Source of the DNA: Nitrospirillum iridis
GTDB lineage: Bacteria; Pseudomonadota; Alphaproteobacteria; Azospirillales; Azospirillaceae
Length of the DNA stretch: 64,000 nucleotides
Assembly (NCBI RefSeq): GCF_014205765.1
Contig: NZ_JACIIZ010000008.1
Location: 239,653-303,652 of the forward strand
Reading direction: 5' to 3'
A program made the position numbers and the translations under genes. Positions within the stretch are counted from its first letter, which is position 1, and each line of letters begins with the position of its first letter. Of this stretch, positions 8,541 to 17,689 are shown piece by piece. The notes beneath the pieces were generated by a model that was not told the DNA's origin, searched no databases, and worked only from the letters and a program-made list of their open reading frames with translations.

Positions 8541-9121
8541 CATCGCTCGTCCGGCTTGATCCATTTGGTCACGGCCGGCGGCTGATAGCCGCGCAGCTGG
8601 GCCAGCAGGCTTTCGGCGGTGTCGGCCGCGACCAGCATGTCGCGGTGGTTCTGTTTCATGAAGCCCGCCGCCACCACGCCGTCCAGGAAGGCCATCAGCC
8701 CGTCATAGAAGCCAGCGACGTTGTAGATGGCGCAGGGCTTGGCGTGGTGGCCCAGCTGGGCCCAGGTCCAGACCTCGAACAGTTCCTCGAAGGTGCCGAT
8801 GCCGCCGGGCAGGGCGATGAAGCCGTCCGACAACTCCGCCATCAGGGCCTTGCGTTCGTGCATGGAGGCGACGACGCGCAGATCGGTCAGGCCGGCGTGC
8901 GCGATCTCCTTCCGCTTCAGCGCCTCGGGGATGACGCCGATGACGTGGCCACCGGCGTCCAGCACGGCATCGGCCACTGCCCCCATCAGGCCGACGGAGG
9001 CGCCCCCGTAGACCAGCTCGATACCGGCGCCGGCCAGGGCCCGACCCAGGCCGCGCGCGGCCTCCAGGAAACGCGGATCGAAGCCGGGGCTGGAGCCGCA
9101 GAACACGCAGAGACGCTTCAT
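8540..9121 (-). CDS. LOG-family cytokinin riboside 5'-monophosphate phosphoribohydrolase
   Basis: A 193-aa protein of the TIGR00730/LOG family. The hallmark PGGIGTFEE (residues 105-113) is intact, with CVFCGSSPG at the N-terminus and YGGASVGLMG at 38-47. LOG enzymes cleave nucleoside monophosphates at the N-glycosidic bond and can release active cytokinin bases; many bacterial members act on AMP. The ATG at 9121 has the ribosome binding site GGGGAA, and the open frame upstream is an extension into dnaJ. It lies downstream of the dnaJ terminator, so it probably has its own promoter. The cytokinin role is inferred from the family only. Confidence 0.9.
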   Translation of the reverse strand: MKRLCVFCGSSPGFDPRFLEAARGLGRALAGAGIELVYGGASVGLMGAVADAVLDAGGHVIGVIPEALKRKEIAHAGLTDLRVVASMHERKALMAELSDGFIALPGGIGTFEELFEVWTWAQLGHHAKPCAIYNVAGFYDGLMAFLDGVVAAGFMKQNHRDMLVAADTAESLLAQLRGYQPPAVTKWIKPDER

Positions 9122-9134
9122 CGTGATTTCCCCA

Positions 9135-9184
9135 AACAAAAACGCCGGCGCGCCGCCCCCGGAAGCGGGGTGACGCGCCGGCGT
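9135..9184 (-). terminator. Rho-independent terminator of dnaKJ
   Basis: An 11-bp perfect stem (9142-9152 with 9174-9184), with a nested CCCC/GGGG stem, is followed on the minus strand by TTTTTGTTT. It lies 18 nt past the dnaJ stop codon and just upstream of the LOG gene. Confidence 0.85.
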
Positions 9185-9201
9185 GCTCTCACAACCGGAT
9201 T

Positions 9202-10344
9202 TTACTCTTTCAGGTCGGCCCACAGCTCCTTCACCTTGGCGAAGAAGCCTTCCGACTCGGGATGGGTGCCGCCCTTTTCCTCGCCGGCCTTCTCGAACTC
9301 GCGCATCAGCTCCTGCTGGCGCTTGTTGAGGTTGACCGGGGTTTCCACCAGGGCCGTCACATACATGTCGCCGCGCTGGCTGCTGCGCAGGACGCTCATG
9401 CCCTTGCCCTTCAGGCGGAACTGATGCCCGCTCTGGGTGCCCGGCGGGATGGAGACGCGGGCGCGGCTGCCGTCGATGGTCGGCACCTCGACCGTGCCGC
9501 CCAAGGCCGCCGTGGTCATGGGGATGGGGACCCGGCACTGGATGTTGGCGCCGTCGCGGATGAACAGCGCGTGCGGGGCGATGGCCAGGAAGATATAGAG
9601 GTCGCCCGGGGGGGCGCCCCGCGCGCCGGCCTCACCCTCACCCGACAGGCGGATGCGGGTGCCGTCCTCGACACCAGCCGGGATGTTGACCTGCAGGGTC
9701 TTTTCCTTGCGGACACGGCCGTGGCCGCCGCAATTGCGGCAGGGATCCTTGATCACCCGGCCGGCGCCGGAGCAGGCGGGGCAGGTGCGTTCGATGGTGA
9801 AGAAGCCCTGCTGCGCCCGGACCTTGCCCGCCCCACTGCAGGTGGGGCAGGTGACGGGCTGCGTGCCCGACTCGGCACCGGTGCCGTTGCAGACCTCGCA
9901 CGCGACGGAGGTCGGCACCCGCACCGTGGTGGAACTGCCCTTGAAGGCATCCTCCAGCGAGATTTCCAGGTTGTAGCGGAGGTCGCTGCCACGGCCCGGG
10001 CCCTGGCCGCCGCCCCGGCGCCCGCCCATGAAATCACCGAACATCTCTTCGAAGATGTCGGCGAAGCCGCTGCCAAAATCGAAGCCCCCGGCGCCGGCGC
10101 CGGGACGGCCGCCGCCATTCTCGAAGGCGGCGTGGCCGAAGCGGTCATAGGCCGCGCGCTTCTGCTCGTCCTTCAATACTTCGTAGGCTTCGCTGACTTC
10201 CTTGAATTTCTGCTCGGCCGCCTTGTCGCCCTGATTGCGGTCAGGGTGATACTGCATGGCCAGCTTACGGTACGCTTTCTTAAGGTCGTCGGCCGTGGCG
10301 GTCTTGGCCACGCCCAGAAGTTCGTAATAATCCTGTTTCGCCAT
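9202..10344 (-). CDS. dnaJ: Chaperone protein DnaJ
   Basis: Type I Hsp40 co-chaperone of DnaK. It has a J domain with HPD at residues 33-35, a Gly/Phe-rich linker (about 75-120), four CxxCxGxG zinc motifs ([32 protein letters not shown]) and the C-terminal substrate-binding domains. Length is 380 aa, as usual. It lies 150 nt downstream of dnaK on the same strand and ends at a strong terminator. Confidence 0.97.
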   Translation of the reverse strand: MAKQDYYELLGVAKTATADDLKKAYRKLAMQYHPDRNQGDKAAEQKFKEVSEAYEVLKDEQKRAAYDRFGHAAFENGGGRPGAGAGGFDFGSGFADIFEEMFGDFMGGRRGGGQGPGRGSDLRYNLEISLEDAFKGSSTTVRVPTSVACEVCNGTGAESGTQPVTCPTCSGAGKVRAQQGFFTIERTCPACSGAGRVIKDPCRNCGGHGRVRKEKTLQVNIPAGVEDGTRIRLSGEGEAGARGAPPGDLYIFLAIAPHALFIRDGANIQCRVPIPMTTAALGGTVEVPTIDGSRARVSIPPGTQSGHQFRLKGKGMSVLRSSQRGDMYVTALVETPVNLNKRQQELMREFEKAGEEKGGTHPESEGFFAKVKELWADLKE

Positions 10345-10494
10345 GTCGGCCCTAAGCCCCTTCAGGGAAATGCCAGAACCGGGGTCCTGCCGACGGGGCC
10401 GGGGGGGCCCTGATCGGGCTCAGGCCCGCCCCCCGGTTTCGCCGGAGAACGGGCCCGATTCCTAGTCAGTCATGCCCGGAACGTCGTCAACGAC

Positions 10495-12414
<1,920 letters not shown>

Positions 12415-13112
12415 AGCTCAAACCCTTCCAATGTGGCAGACGCGCGGCGGCCCTTCCGGCACCGGGGCGGTCCCCCTGTTAAAACGGGACACGTTCAACA
12501 CGATCATGGCACCCGCCATGGCACGATCCTCCCAAACCAACCGCGGGAGCAACCGCATCGCACCGCAGATATAGGCAGGGCCGGCGCCGGCTGCAACCGG
12601 CTTTGAGCCGCCCCGCCCCAGGAATCCGCACCGGCTCCACCCCCGGCATATGTCCCGCCATCGCGGCACACGCCGTGGGGGCCGGGGCGGCCCTTGGGGT
12701 CGGATGGTGCGAGGAATGGAACCCGCCGCGCAAGTGACCTTCCCCGCCAGCCCTTGCGCCTGCGCGCCAGGCGCCGCCGCCACGCCAGTGATAGGGGCGA
12801 GGGCCGCAGGGCACCACCATCACTGGGGACGCGACGGAACCGGACCACCCCATTCCTGGCCCCCGCAAGTTACAATTCGTCAGAAATCACCACAAACAAG
12901 TGAATGCCGTATGAATATCAGATCGGCAATATAGAGTCTTAATTAACGTGACGTTAACGGGGCGATTTACAGACCGTTATTGCTGCAAATTTATAACTTA
13001 ACGCGTTGTTACAACCCAGCAACCGCCCAGTCAGGGGGTAGCGTATATCAGTGGTTGATGTTTTATTCTTCCTGTTGACTTGGACCCCAAAATCTGTGCT
13101 GTAATTACTTCA
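12415..13112. other. Long intergenic stretch upstream of dnaK, with AT-rich core
   Basis: About 700 nt with no supportable gene. The right part (about 12880-13110) is strikingly AT-rich for this genome. It contains TTAACGT-G-ACGTTAA at 12943-12957 and a possible promoter with TTGACT at 13075-13080 and TGTAAT at 13100-13105, although the 19-bp spacing is loose. The left part should hold the dnaK promoter. The minus-strand open frames at 12418-12868 have biased composition and no ribosome binding sites. Confidence 0.5.
12943..12957. promoter_or_regulatory. 15-bp palindrome TTAACGT-G-ACGTTAA
   Basis: Two exact 7-bp arms flank one central G in the AT-rich part of the gap. A related palindrome, CGTTAA-CC-TTAACG, occurs at 20152-20165 between mscS and the sulfite-oxidase-like gene. 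This hints at a shared binding protein, but the identity is unknown. Confidence 0.35.
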
Positions 13113-13146
13113 GAGGTCGCGTGACCTCCGGGCGAGGGGTCGCCCG
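13113..13146 (+). ncRNA. Twin adjacent hairpins in the leader of a small gene
   Basis: GAGGTC-GCGT-GACCTC (13113-13128) is followed immediately by CGGGCGA-GGGG-TCGCCCG (13129-13146), two perfect stem-loops with 4-nt loops and no spacer. They lie 20 nt upstream of the ATG at 13167 and downstream of a possible promoter. They could be a structured 5' leader, a regulatory RNA element or a protein-binding site. No known riboswitch class is recognised. Confidence 0.45.
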
Positions 13147-13166
13147 CACACCTGGGGCACAAAGTC

Positions 13167-13373
13167 ATGACCGACACGCGCCGCACTACCGCCATCGCCA
13201 TCAAGCATTGCCTGGATAACCTGGCGCTGGATGCCCGCCGCAACAACATGGGGGAACTGGTCCACCTCCTGGGCCTGGCCTCCCTGGCGGCGGAAGACGC
13301 CGCCAAGGCCGCCGATGGCCGTGGCACCGGCCTGCGATCCCTGCTGGACGGCACTCCCCAAGGGCGTTGCTGA
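13167..13373 (+). CDS. Small orphan protein, 68 aa
   Basis: The product (MTDTRRTTAIAIKHCLDNL at the N-terminus) looks like a compact helical protein: two amphipathic helices, AIKHCLDNLALDARRN and GELVHLLGLASLAAEDAAKA, then a Gly/Arg tail. GGGGCAC serves as a weak ribosome binding site. The gene is bracketed by the twin hairpins upstream and a strong rho-independent terminator downstream, so it looks like an independent transcription unit. No family is recognised; similar short helical orphans are common in Azospirillaceae. Confidence 0.6.
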   Translation: MTDTRRTTAIAIKHCLDNLALDARRNNMGELVHLLGLASLAAEDAAKAADGRGTGLRSLLDGTPQGRC

Positions 13374-13494
13374 CAGGAGCACGCAGGTTGACCGCCCCCG
13401 TGCCCGGCCCCTTCCCAGAAGGGCGGAGGGTCCGGAGTTGGGCGTGCCACGCCCTGGCAGCAGGAAGAGGCGTGGATAGGGAGATGCATGGATG

Positions 13495-13540
13495 GAAGGG
13501 GGGCTGGCTGAGCCAGCCCGCCCCCTTCGTTCATTCGTTT
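13495..13540 (+). terminator. Rho-independent terminator
   Basis: A long stem (GAAGGGG/CCCCTTC plus GGCTGGC/GCCAGCC with a small bulge) closes on TGA and is followed by a T-rich tail, GTTCATTCGTTT, on the + strand. It ends the transcription unit of the 68-aa gene. The remaining DNA to 13642 shows nothing else. Confidence 0.75.
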
Positions 13541-13642
13541 CCGCCGCTGATGCCCCCCGCCCCGGGACTTTCGTCTGTCGAGGCACAGGGTCGCACGCGC
13601 GCCTGAGGGTCAGGGAGCGGCTTTCCAGGAAACGACGGTTAC

Positions 13643-15031
13643 TCAGTTCTTGGCGGGGTCGTCGCCTTTGCGGCGGCGGTGGCCGTCATCCTCGTCGTCC
13701 GAGTCGGAATGCCCATCGCCGTCCGACTCCTCGTCGGTGCCGTCCTCATCCACAAGGTCGTCGGCCTCATCCCAGGCACCCGCCCCCCAACCGCCGGCCG
13801 GCCATTCCTGGGACAGAACCGGCGGCAGGCCGGTGTCGCCGTTAGCGGTGGGGTCGCCCACCGGCAGGGATTCATAGCCACCGATCTGGGCGCGGCGGAT
13901 TTCCCGTTCCAGCATGGCCACGGCGTCCACCGCCAGGGGGGAACCGTGCAACACCTCGGGCAAGCCATAGAAAAACACGGCCAGCGTGGCCCGGCCGCCG
14001 ACGACGGCGCCGCGCAGCCACAGATGGCAGCGGCGGCGACGGCCGTCCTCCACCGCGGTGTGGGTGAAGCGGGCCAGCACCTCGTCATCCGCCAGGGTGT
14101 CGACGCTGCCCAGGCCCACCTGGCCGTCGGGCCCGTCGGCGAACTGCGCGGCGATGCGGCGCAGCAGCACGGCCGGGGGGACGGCGTCGCCTTCCTCGGC
14201 GGTGATTGCCTCCCAATCCAGCCCCGCGGCCAAGGCCGCTTCCAGGGCCGACTCGGGCTCCATGTCATCGGGCGGGGGATAGTCGTGCACCACCACCCGC
14301 AGGATCTCGTCCGATTCGTCCGCATCCCGGCGGCGAAAATGGCTGGTCTCCGGTCCGCCGGCCGGATCGTCCGCCTCGTCATCGCTGCTCCGCCAGTCCC
14401 AGGGCAGGCGAAAGCGCAGGACGTCGGCATGCACGATGTTGCGCATGGTCACGGCGCTGACGGGGCCTTGGTCGGCATTGCCGAATTCCATGCGCCCGAT
14501 TTCGTCGCCCAGGCGGTCCAGCAGGCCGCCCAGCCCCGGAACCCAGAATTCCTCGCCCGGGACATAGAGCTGCAGGGTGGCCACGCACACCCGGTCGGGC
14601 GGACGGAAGTCCGCCATCTTCCAGACGAAGATCTGCGCGTCGGGGGTCGGGTGGTCGGTGGGCTGGTCGGGCCGGGACGCCGCCGGCATGGCGGCGCAGT
14701 AGGCGATCCAACGGCGATCGCCCGAGGCCATGGCGGTCACGCCCGGGGGCAGCAGGTGGTCGCGGTCCAGATACTGCAGCGCGTCCTCAGGCTCCACGCC
14801 ATAGTCGTTGGCGTAGGTGGTGGCCGAAACCAGCAGATCCAGCGGGTAGCCGCCCACCGGGCGTCCCTCTGTGGAGGACCAGAAGGTCGGCGATTGCAGG
14901 GCCAGGCCACCGTCGTCGCGGTAAACACGCGCCCAGGTCGCGGGCAGGCATATGCGCACGGCCCCGCCATGCACGGCCATCCACTGCCAGTCGCCGCCGG
15001 CAAGGTCTATGTCCAAAGTCCGCTGTCCCAT
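13643..15031 (-). CDS. Hypothetical protein with acidic C-terminal tail, 462 aa
   Basis: The ATG at 15031 (MGQRTLDIDLAGGDWQWMAV) is taken as the start; the longer frame begins in unlikely Cys/Trp-rich sequence. The protein appears to have two globular parts, residues 1-230 and 240-400, both rich in aromatic and hydrophobic beta-type segments (for example VCVATLQLYVPG and CHLWLRGAVVGGRATLAVFFYG). A low-complexity acidic tail of about 40 residues follows (DEDGTDEESDGDGHSDSDDED region). There is no signal peptide and no obvious membrane segment. I do not recognise the family. It is a single gene, convergent with the 68-aa unit and downstream of the ABC-2 permeases. Confidence 0.75.
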   Translation of the reverse strand: MGQRTLDIDLAGGDWQWMAVHGGAVRICLPATWARVYRDDGGLALQSPTFWSSTEGRPVGGYPLDLLVSATTYANDYGVEPEDALQYLDRDHLLPPGVTAMASGDRRWIAYCAAMPAASRPDQPTDHPTPDAQIFVWKMADFRPPDRVCVATLQLYVPGEEFWVPGLGGLLDRLGDEIGRMEFGNADQGPVSAVTMRNIVHADVLRFRLPWDWRSSDDEADDPAGGPETSHFRRRDADESDEILRVVVHDYPPPDDMEPESALEAALAAGLDWEAITAEEGDAVPPAVLLRRIAAQFADGPDGQVGLGSVDTLADDEVLARFTHTAVEDGRRRRCHLWLRGAVVGGRATLAVFFYGLPEVLHGSPLAVDAVAMLEREIRRAQIGGYESLPVGDPTANGDTGLPPVLSQEWPAGGWGAGAWDEADDLVDEDGTDEESDGDGHSDSDDEDDGHRRRKGDDPAKN

Positions 15032-15146
15032 GGCGCGGCACTCTAGGCAAGCCGGCCATCGGTTGCAAACCCTCCGCCAGCAGGCCAGCCAGTACAACCG
15101 CGCGCCCAGCACATGGCTGGCCGGCTTGGATGGTCGTCCAAGCCGC

Positions 15147-16007
15147 TCAGTTCCGCAGGCGATAGCCCCGGTGCAGCAGCGTCCCCGCCACCGCCAGCAG
15201 TGCCACGTCCACCACCGTCAGCACCAGGATGGCCAGGGCCGGGTGGGCTTGGCCCTGGCCGAGGAAGCCCATGCGCACGCCATCGATGGCGTAGAAGATG
15301 GGGTTGGCCTGGACGATCGCGCGCAGGACCGGCGGCATGCCCTCCACCGGGGCGAACAGGCCGGACAGGAAGATCAGGGGGGTGAAGACGAAGGTCATGG
15401 CCGCCGACAGATGGTCCCATTTCACGCTGATCAGGCCGGTCAGAACCCCGAAGGTGGCCATCATGGTGGCCCCCAGGACGACGAACAGCAGCACCAGCGC
15501 CGGGTCGGCCATCGGTGCCTGCCAGAAGACAAGGAAGCCCACCCAGACGGCGGCGCCGCTGGCGATGCCGGCGGCCATGGCGGACAGGACGTAGGCCGCC
15601 AGCATTTCCGCGGCCCCTATCGGCGCCATCAGCTGGTCCAGGATGGCGCCTTCCATCTTGGCGTAGAGGATGGAGAAGGAGGGAATCTGCACCGCCTGGG
15701 TCAACAGGGACAGGGTCACCAGGCCCGGCACCAGGAAGGCCAGGATGGCGTCGCCCTCGGGCGTGCCCCGCTTGTCGCCCAGACCGAAGGCGAAAACGGT
15801 GAAATAGAGGGCGGCCGACAGCCCGGGCGCCACCAGGAACAGCATGGCCAGCTTGCGCAGGCGCTTCACCTCGCGCCCCAGCAACGTCAGGAAACCCAGG
15901 GTGTTGAAACGGCCGTGATGGCGCCGGCGCTCCGGACGGTAGGCGCCCGCCGGCAACGGCATCTCGGCACCCAACCCACCCCCCGCCCCATTGGCCGGCA
16001 TGTCCAT
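15147..16007 (-). CDS. ABC-2 type transport permease
   Basis: A 286-aa inner-membrane permease with about six hydrophobic segments (for example LAMLFLVAPGLSAALYFTVFAFGL, quoted here as LFLVAPGLSAALYFTVF; and ALVLLFVVLGATMMATFGVL). It ends in the family-typical FVFTPLIFLSGLFAP, NPIFYAIDGVRMGF and HRGYRLRN, close to NodJ/YadH-like exporters. It starts 4 nt after the stop of the paralogous permease upstream. The pair probably forms a heterodimer. No ATP-binding subunit is adjacent, so the ATPase must be encoded elsewhere, and the substrate is unknown. Confidence 0.88.
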   Translation of the reverse strand: MDMPANGAGGGLGAEMPLPAGAYRPERRRHHGRFNTLGFLTLLGREVKRLRKLAMLFLVAPGLSAALYFTVFAFGLGDKRGTPEGDAILAFLVPGLVTLSLLTQAVQIPSFSILYAKMEGAILDQLMAPIGAAEMLAAYVLSAMAAGIASGAAVWVGFLVFWQAPMADPALVLLFVVLGATMMATFGVLTGLISVKWDHLSAAMTFVFTPLIFLSGLFAPVEGMPPVLRAIVQANPIFYAIDGVRMGFLGQGQAHPALAILVLTVVDVALLAVAGTLLHRGYRLRN

Positions 16008-16011
16008 CGCG

Positions 16012-16890
16012 TCAGGCCTTCAGTTTGTAGCCGGTGGCGACCATGCGCAACGCCACCAGCCAAAGGGCCAGGTTGGCGGCCAGCATCACGGCGATGCCGG
16101 TGCCCAAGGTGCCGTCGGTATGGCCGATGAAACCGTAACGGAACCCGTCGATGAAATAGAAGAAGGGGTTCACGTGGGCCACGGCGTGGAAAAAGCGCGG
16201 CGCGCTGTCGAGGGTGTAGAAGGTGCCGGACAGGAAGGACAGGGGCGTGATCACGAAGTTGGTGACCGCCGCCATGTGGTCGAACTTGTCCGCCCAGATG
16301 CCGCCGATGAGGCCCAGCAGGGACAACAGCATCGACGCCATCACGGCATGGAACAGCACGAAAAGGGGCGCGTGCATGCCCAGCGGCACGATCATCTGGA
16401 TGACCATCCAGGTGACGGCCCCCACCATCAGCCCGCGCACCACCCCACCAGTGACGAAGGCGGAGACGAATTCAAAGGGCGACAGCGGCGGCATCAGCAC
16501 ATCGACGATGTTGCCCTGGACCTTGGACACCAGCACCGACGACGATGTGTTGGCGAAGGCGTTCTGCGCCATGCCCATCATGATGAGGCCGGGACCGAGG
16601 AAGCGCAGGAGGGGCACGTCCCCCACCATGCGCACCACCCCACCCAGGGCCAAGGCGAACACCGCGTAGAACAGCAGGGTGGTCACCACCGGCGCCGCGA
16701 TGGTCTGCACCCACACCTTCAGGAAACGTCGTATCTCCCGCTTGGTCAGGGTGGCGAAGCCGACCCAGTTGATGGCGCCCAGGGCCCGGGGGGCCGGGGG
16801 CGTCGCCGGCATGGCACCGGAGACCAGGGGGGATTGCTGCAGCAAGGTCATGGGATCAGGTGCCCGAACGGGTTGGTCCGGGGAAGACAC
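16012..16890 (-). CDS. ABC-2 type transport permease (paralogue)
   Basis: A 292-aa permease similar in plan to its neighbour: a cytoplasmic N-terminus, TKREIRRFLKVW before the first membrane segment, then six segments. FVITPLSFLSGTFY, NPFFYFIDGFRYGFIG and TGYKLKA are the conserved C-terminal motifs. The frame opens with GTG at 16890; an ATG 13 codons later (16851) is an equally possible start, and neither has a strong ribosome binding site. Two permeases in tandem without an ATPase gene suggest a shared or unlinked ATP-binding subunit. Confidence 0.87.
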   Translation of the reverse strand: MSSPDQPVRAPDPMTLLQQSPLVSGAMPATPPAPRALGAINWVGFATLTKREIRRFLKVWVQTIAAPVVTTLLFYAVFALALGGVVRMVGDVPLLRFLGPGLIMMGMAQNAFANTSSSVLVSKVQGNIVDVLMPPLSPFEFVSAFVTGGVVRGLMVGAVTWMVIQMIVPLGMHAPLFVLFHAVMASMLLSLLGLIGGIWADKFDHMAAVTNFVITPLSFLSGTFYTLDSAPRFFHAVAHVNPFFYFIDGFRYGFIGHTDGTLGTGIAVMLAANLALWLVALRMVATGYKLKA

Positions 16891-17006
16891 CCCGGCAAGG
16901 CTGGGCCGACCTTAACGCCGCACCGCCCGTCCGGCAATATGAGCAGCGTCACAGGAAGGTGCGGAACGATGGCGCCGGGGGCCCGCCAAAGGCTACCATA
17001 GTCGCC

Positions 17007-17642
17007 ATGACCGACGACCTTTTCGATCCCCCCGCCAGGCCACCCGGCCGGCCCCATCCCCGTGGCCCGTCCGGCCACCGTCCATCGGGCCAGCGCCGCG
17101 AGCCCAAGCGGGTCAGCGCCGCGTACCTGGAGCGCGCGGCCCTGCATTATCTGGAGCGCTTCGCCGCCTCCACCGCCGCCCTGCGCCGGGTGCTGATGCG
17201 CAAGGTGGAGATGTCGGCCACCGCCCACGGCACGGACCGGGCGCAAGGGGCGGAGTGGGTGGAGGCGCTGATCGACCGCTATCAGCAAAGCGGCCTGCTG
17301 AACGACCGCGTCTACGCCGAGGGCAAGGTCGCCAGCCTGCACCGCCGCGGCGGATCCACCCGCACCATCCGCCAGAAGCTGGCGGCCAAGGGTGTGGACG
17401 CCGAGGTGGTGACCGCGGCCCTGGATGAATTGGCGCAGGAGGGTGCGGAAGAGGGGGCGACCGACCTGCGCGCCGCCCACGCCTATGCCCGCCGCCGCCG
17501 CCTGGGCCCCTTCCGCCCGGAGATGGAGCGGGCGGCGAAACGGGACAAGGACCTGGCCACCCTGGCCCGCGCCGGTTTCGACTTCGACACGGCGGCGCGG
17601 GTGGTGGATGCCGAAACCCCGGATGAAATCCTGGCCTATTAA
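17007..17642 (+). CDS. recX: Regulatory protein RecX
   Basis: RecX-family modulator of RecA recombinase filaments, 211 aa. It has a basic, Pro-rich N-terminal extension of about 45 residues, then the helical RecX repeats (LERAALHYLERFAASTAALRRVLMRKV, quoted as LHYLERFAAS; YQQSGLLNDRVYAEG; GGSTRTIRQKLAAKGVD). The ATG at 17007 is the first sensible start. recA is not in the window. It is convergent with mscS, and the two stop codons lie within one tandem repeat. Confidence 0.88.
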   Translation: MTDDLFDPPARPPGRPHPRGPSGHRPSGQRREPKRVSAAYLERAALHYLERFAASTAALRRVLMRKVEMSATAHGTDRAQGAEWVEALIDRYQQSGLLNDRVYAEGKVASLHRRGGSTRTIRQKLAAKGVDAEVVTAALDELAQEGAEEGATDLRAAHAYARRRRLGPFRPEMERAAKRDKDLATLARAGFDFDTAARVVDAETPDEILAY

Positions 17643-17689
17643 ACCGGGAAGGGCCTTAAACGGGGAAGGGCCCTAAATGGGGAAGGGGA
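17639..17689. repeat. Tandem repeat, 3 x 17 bp, between convergent stop codons
   Basis: Units of TTAAACCGGGAAGGGCC type start at 17639, 17656 and 17673. The first contains the recX stop codon (TAA, 17640-17642) and the third contains the mscS stop codon (complement of 17673-17675). The array therefore fills the whole gap between the two genes and replicates the stop-codon context. Confidence 0.88.

Noticed and set aside
12415..12600. Heat-shock sigma-32 promoter or CIRCE element upstream of dnaK
   Set aside because: A TTGAAC is present on the minus strand but no matching -10 lies at proper spacing, and no CIRCE-type inverted repeat was found.
12418..12868. Minus-strand reading frames upstream of dnaK
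   Set aside because: Their composition is Gly/Arg/Pro/Trp-rich, several frames are equally open, and none has a ribosome binding site.
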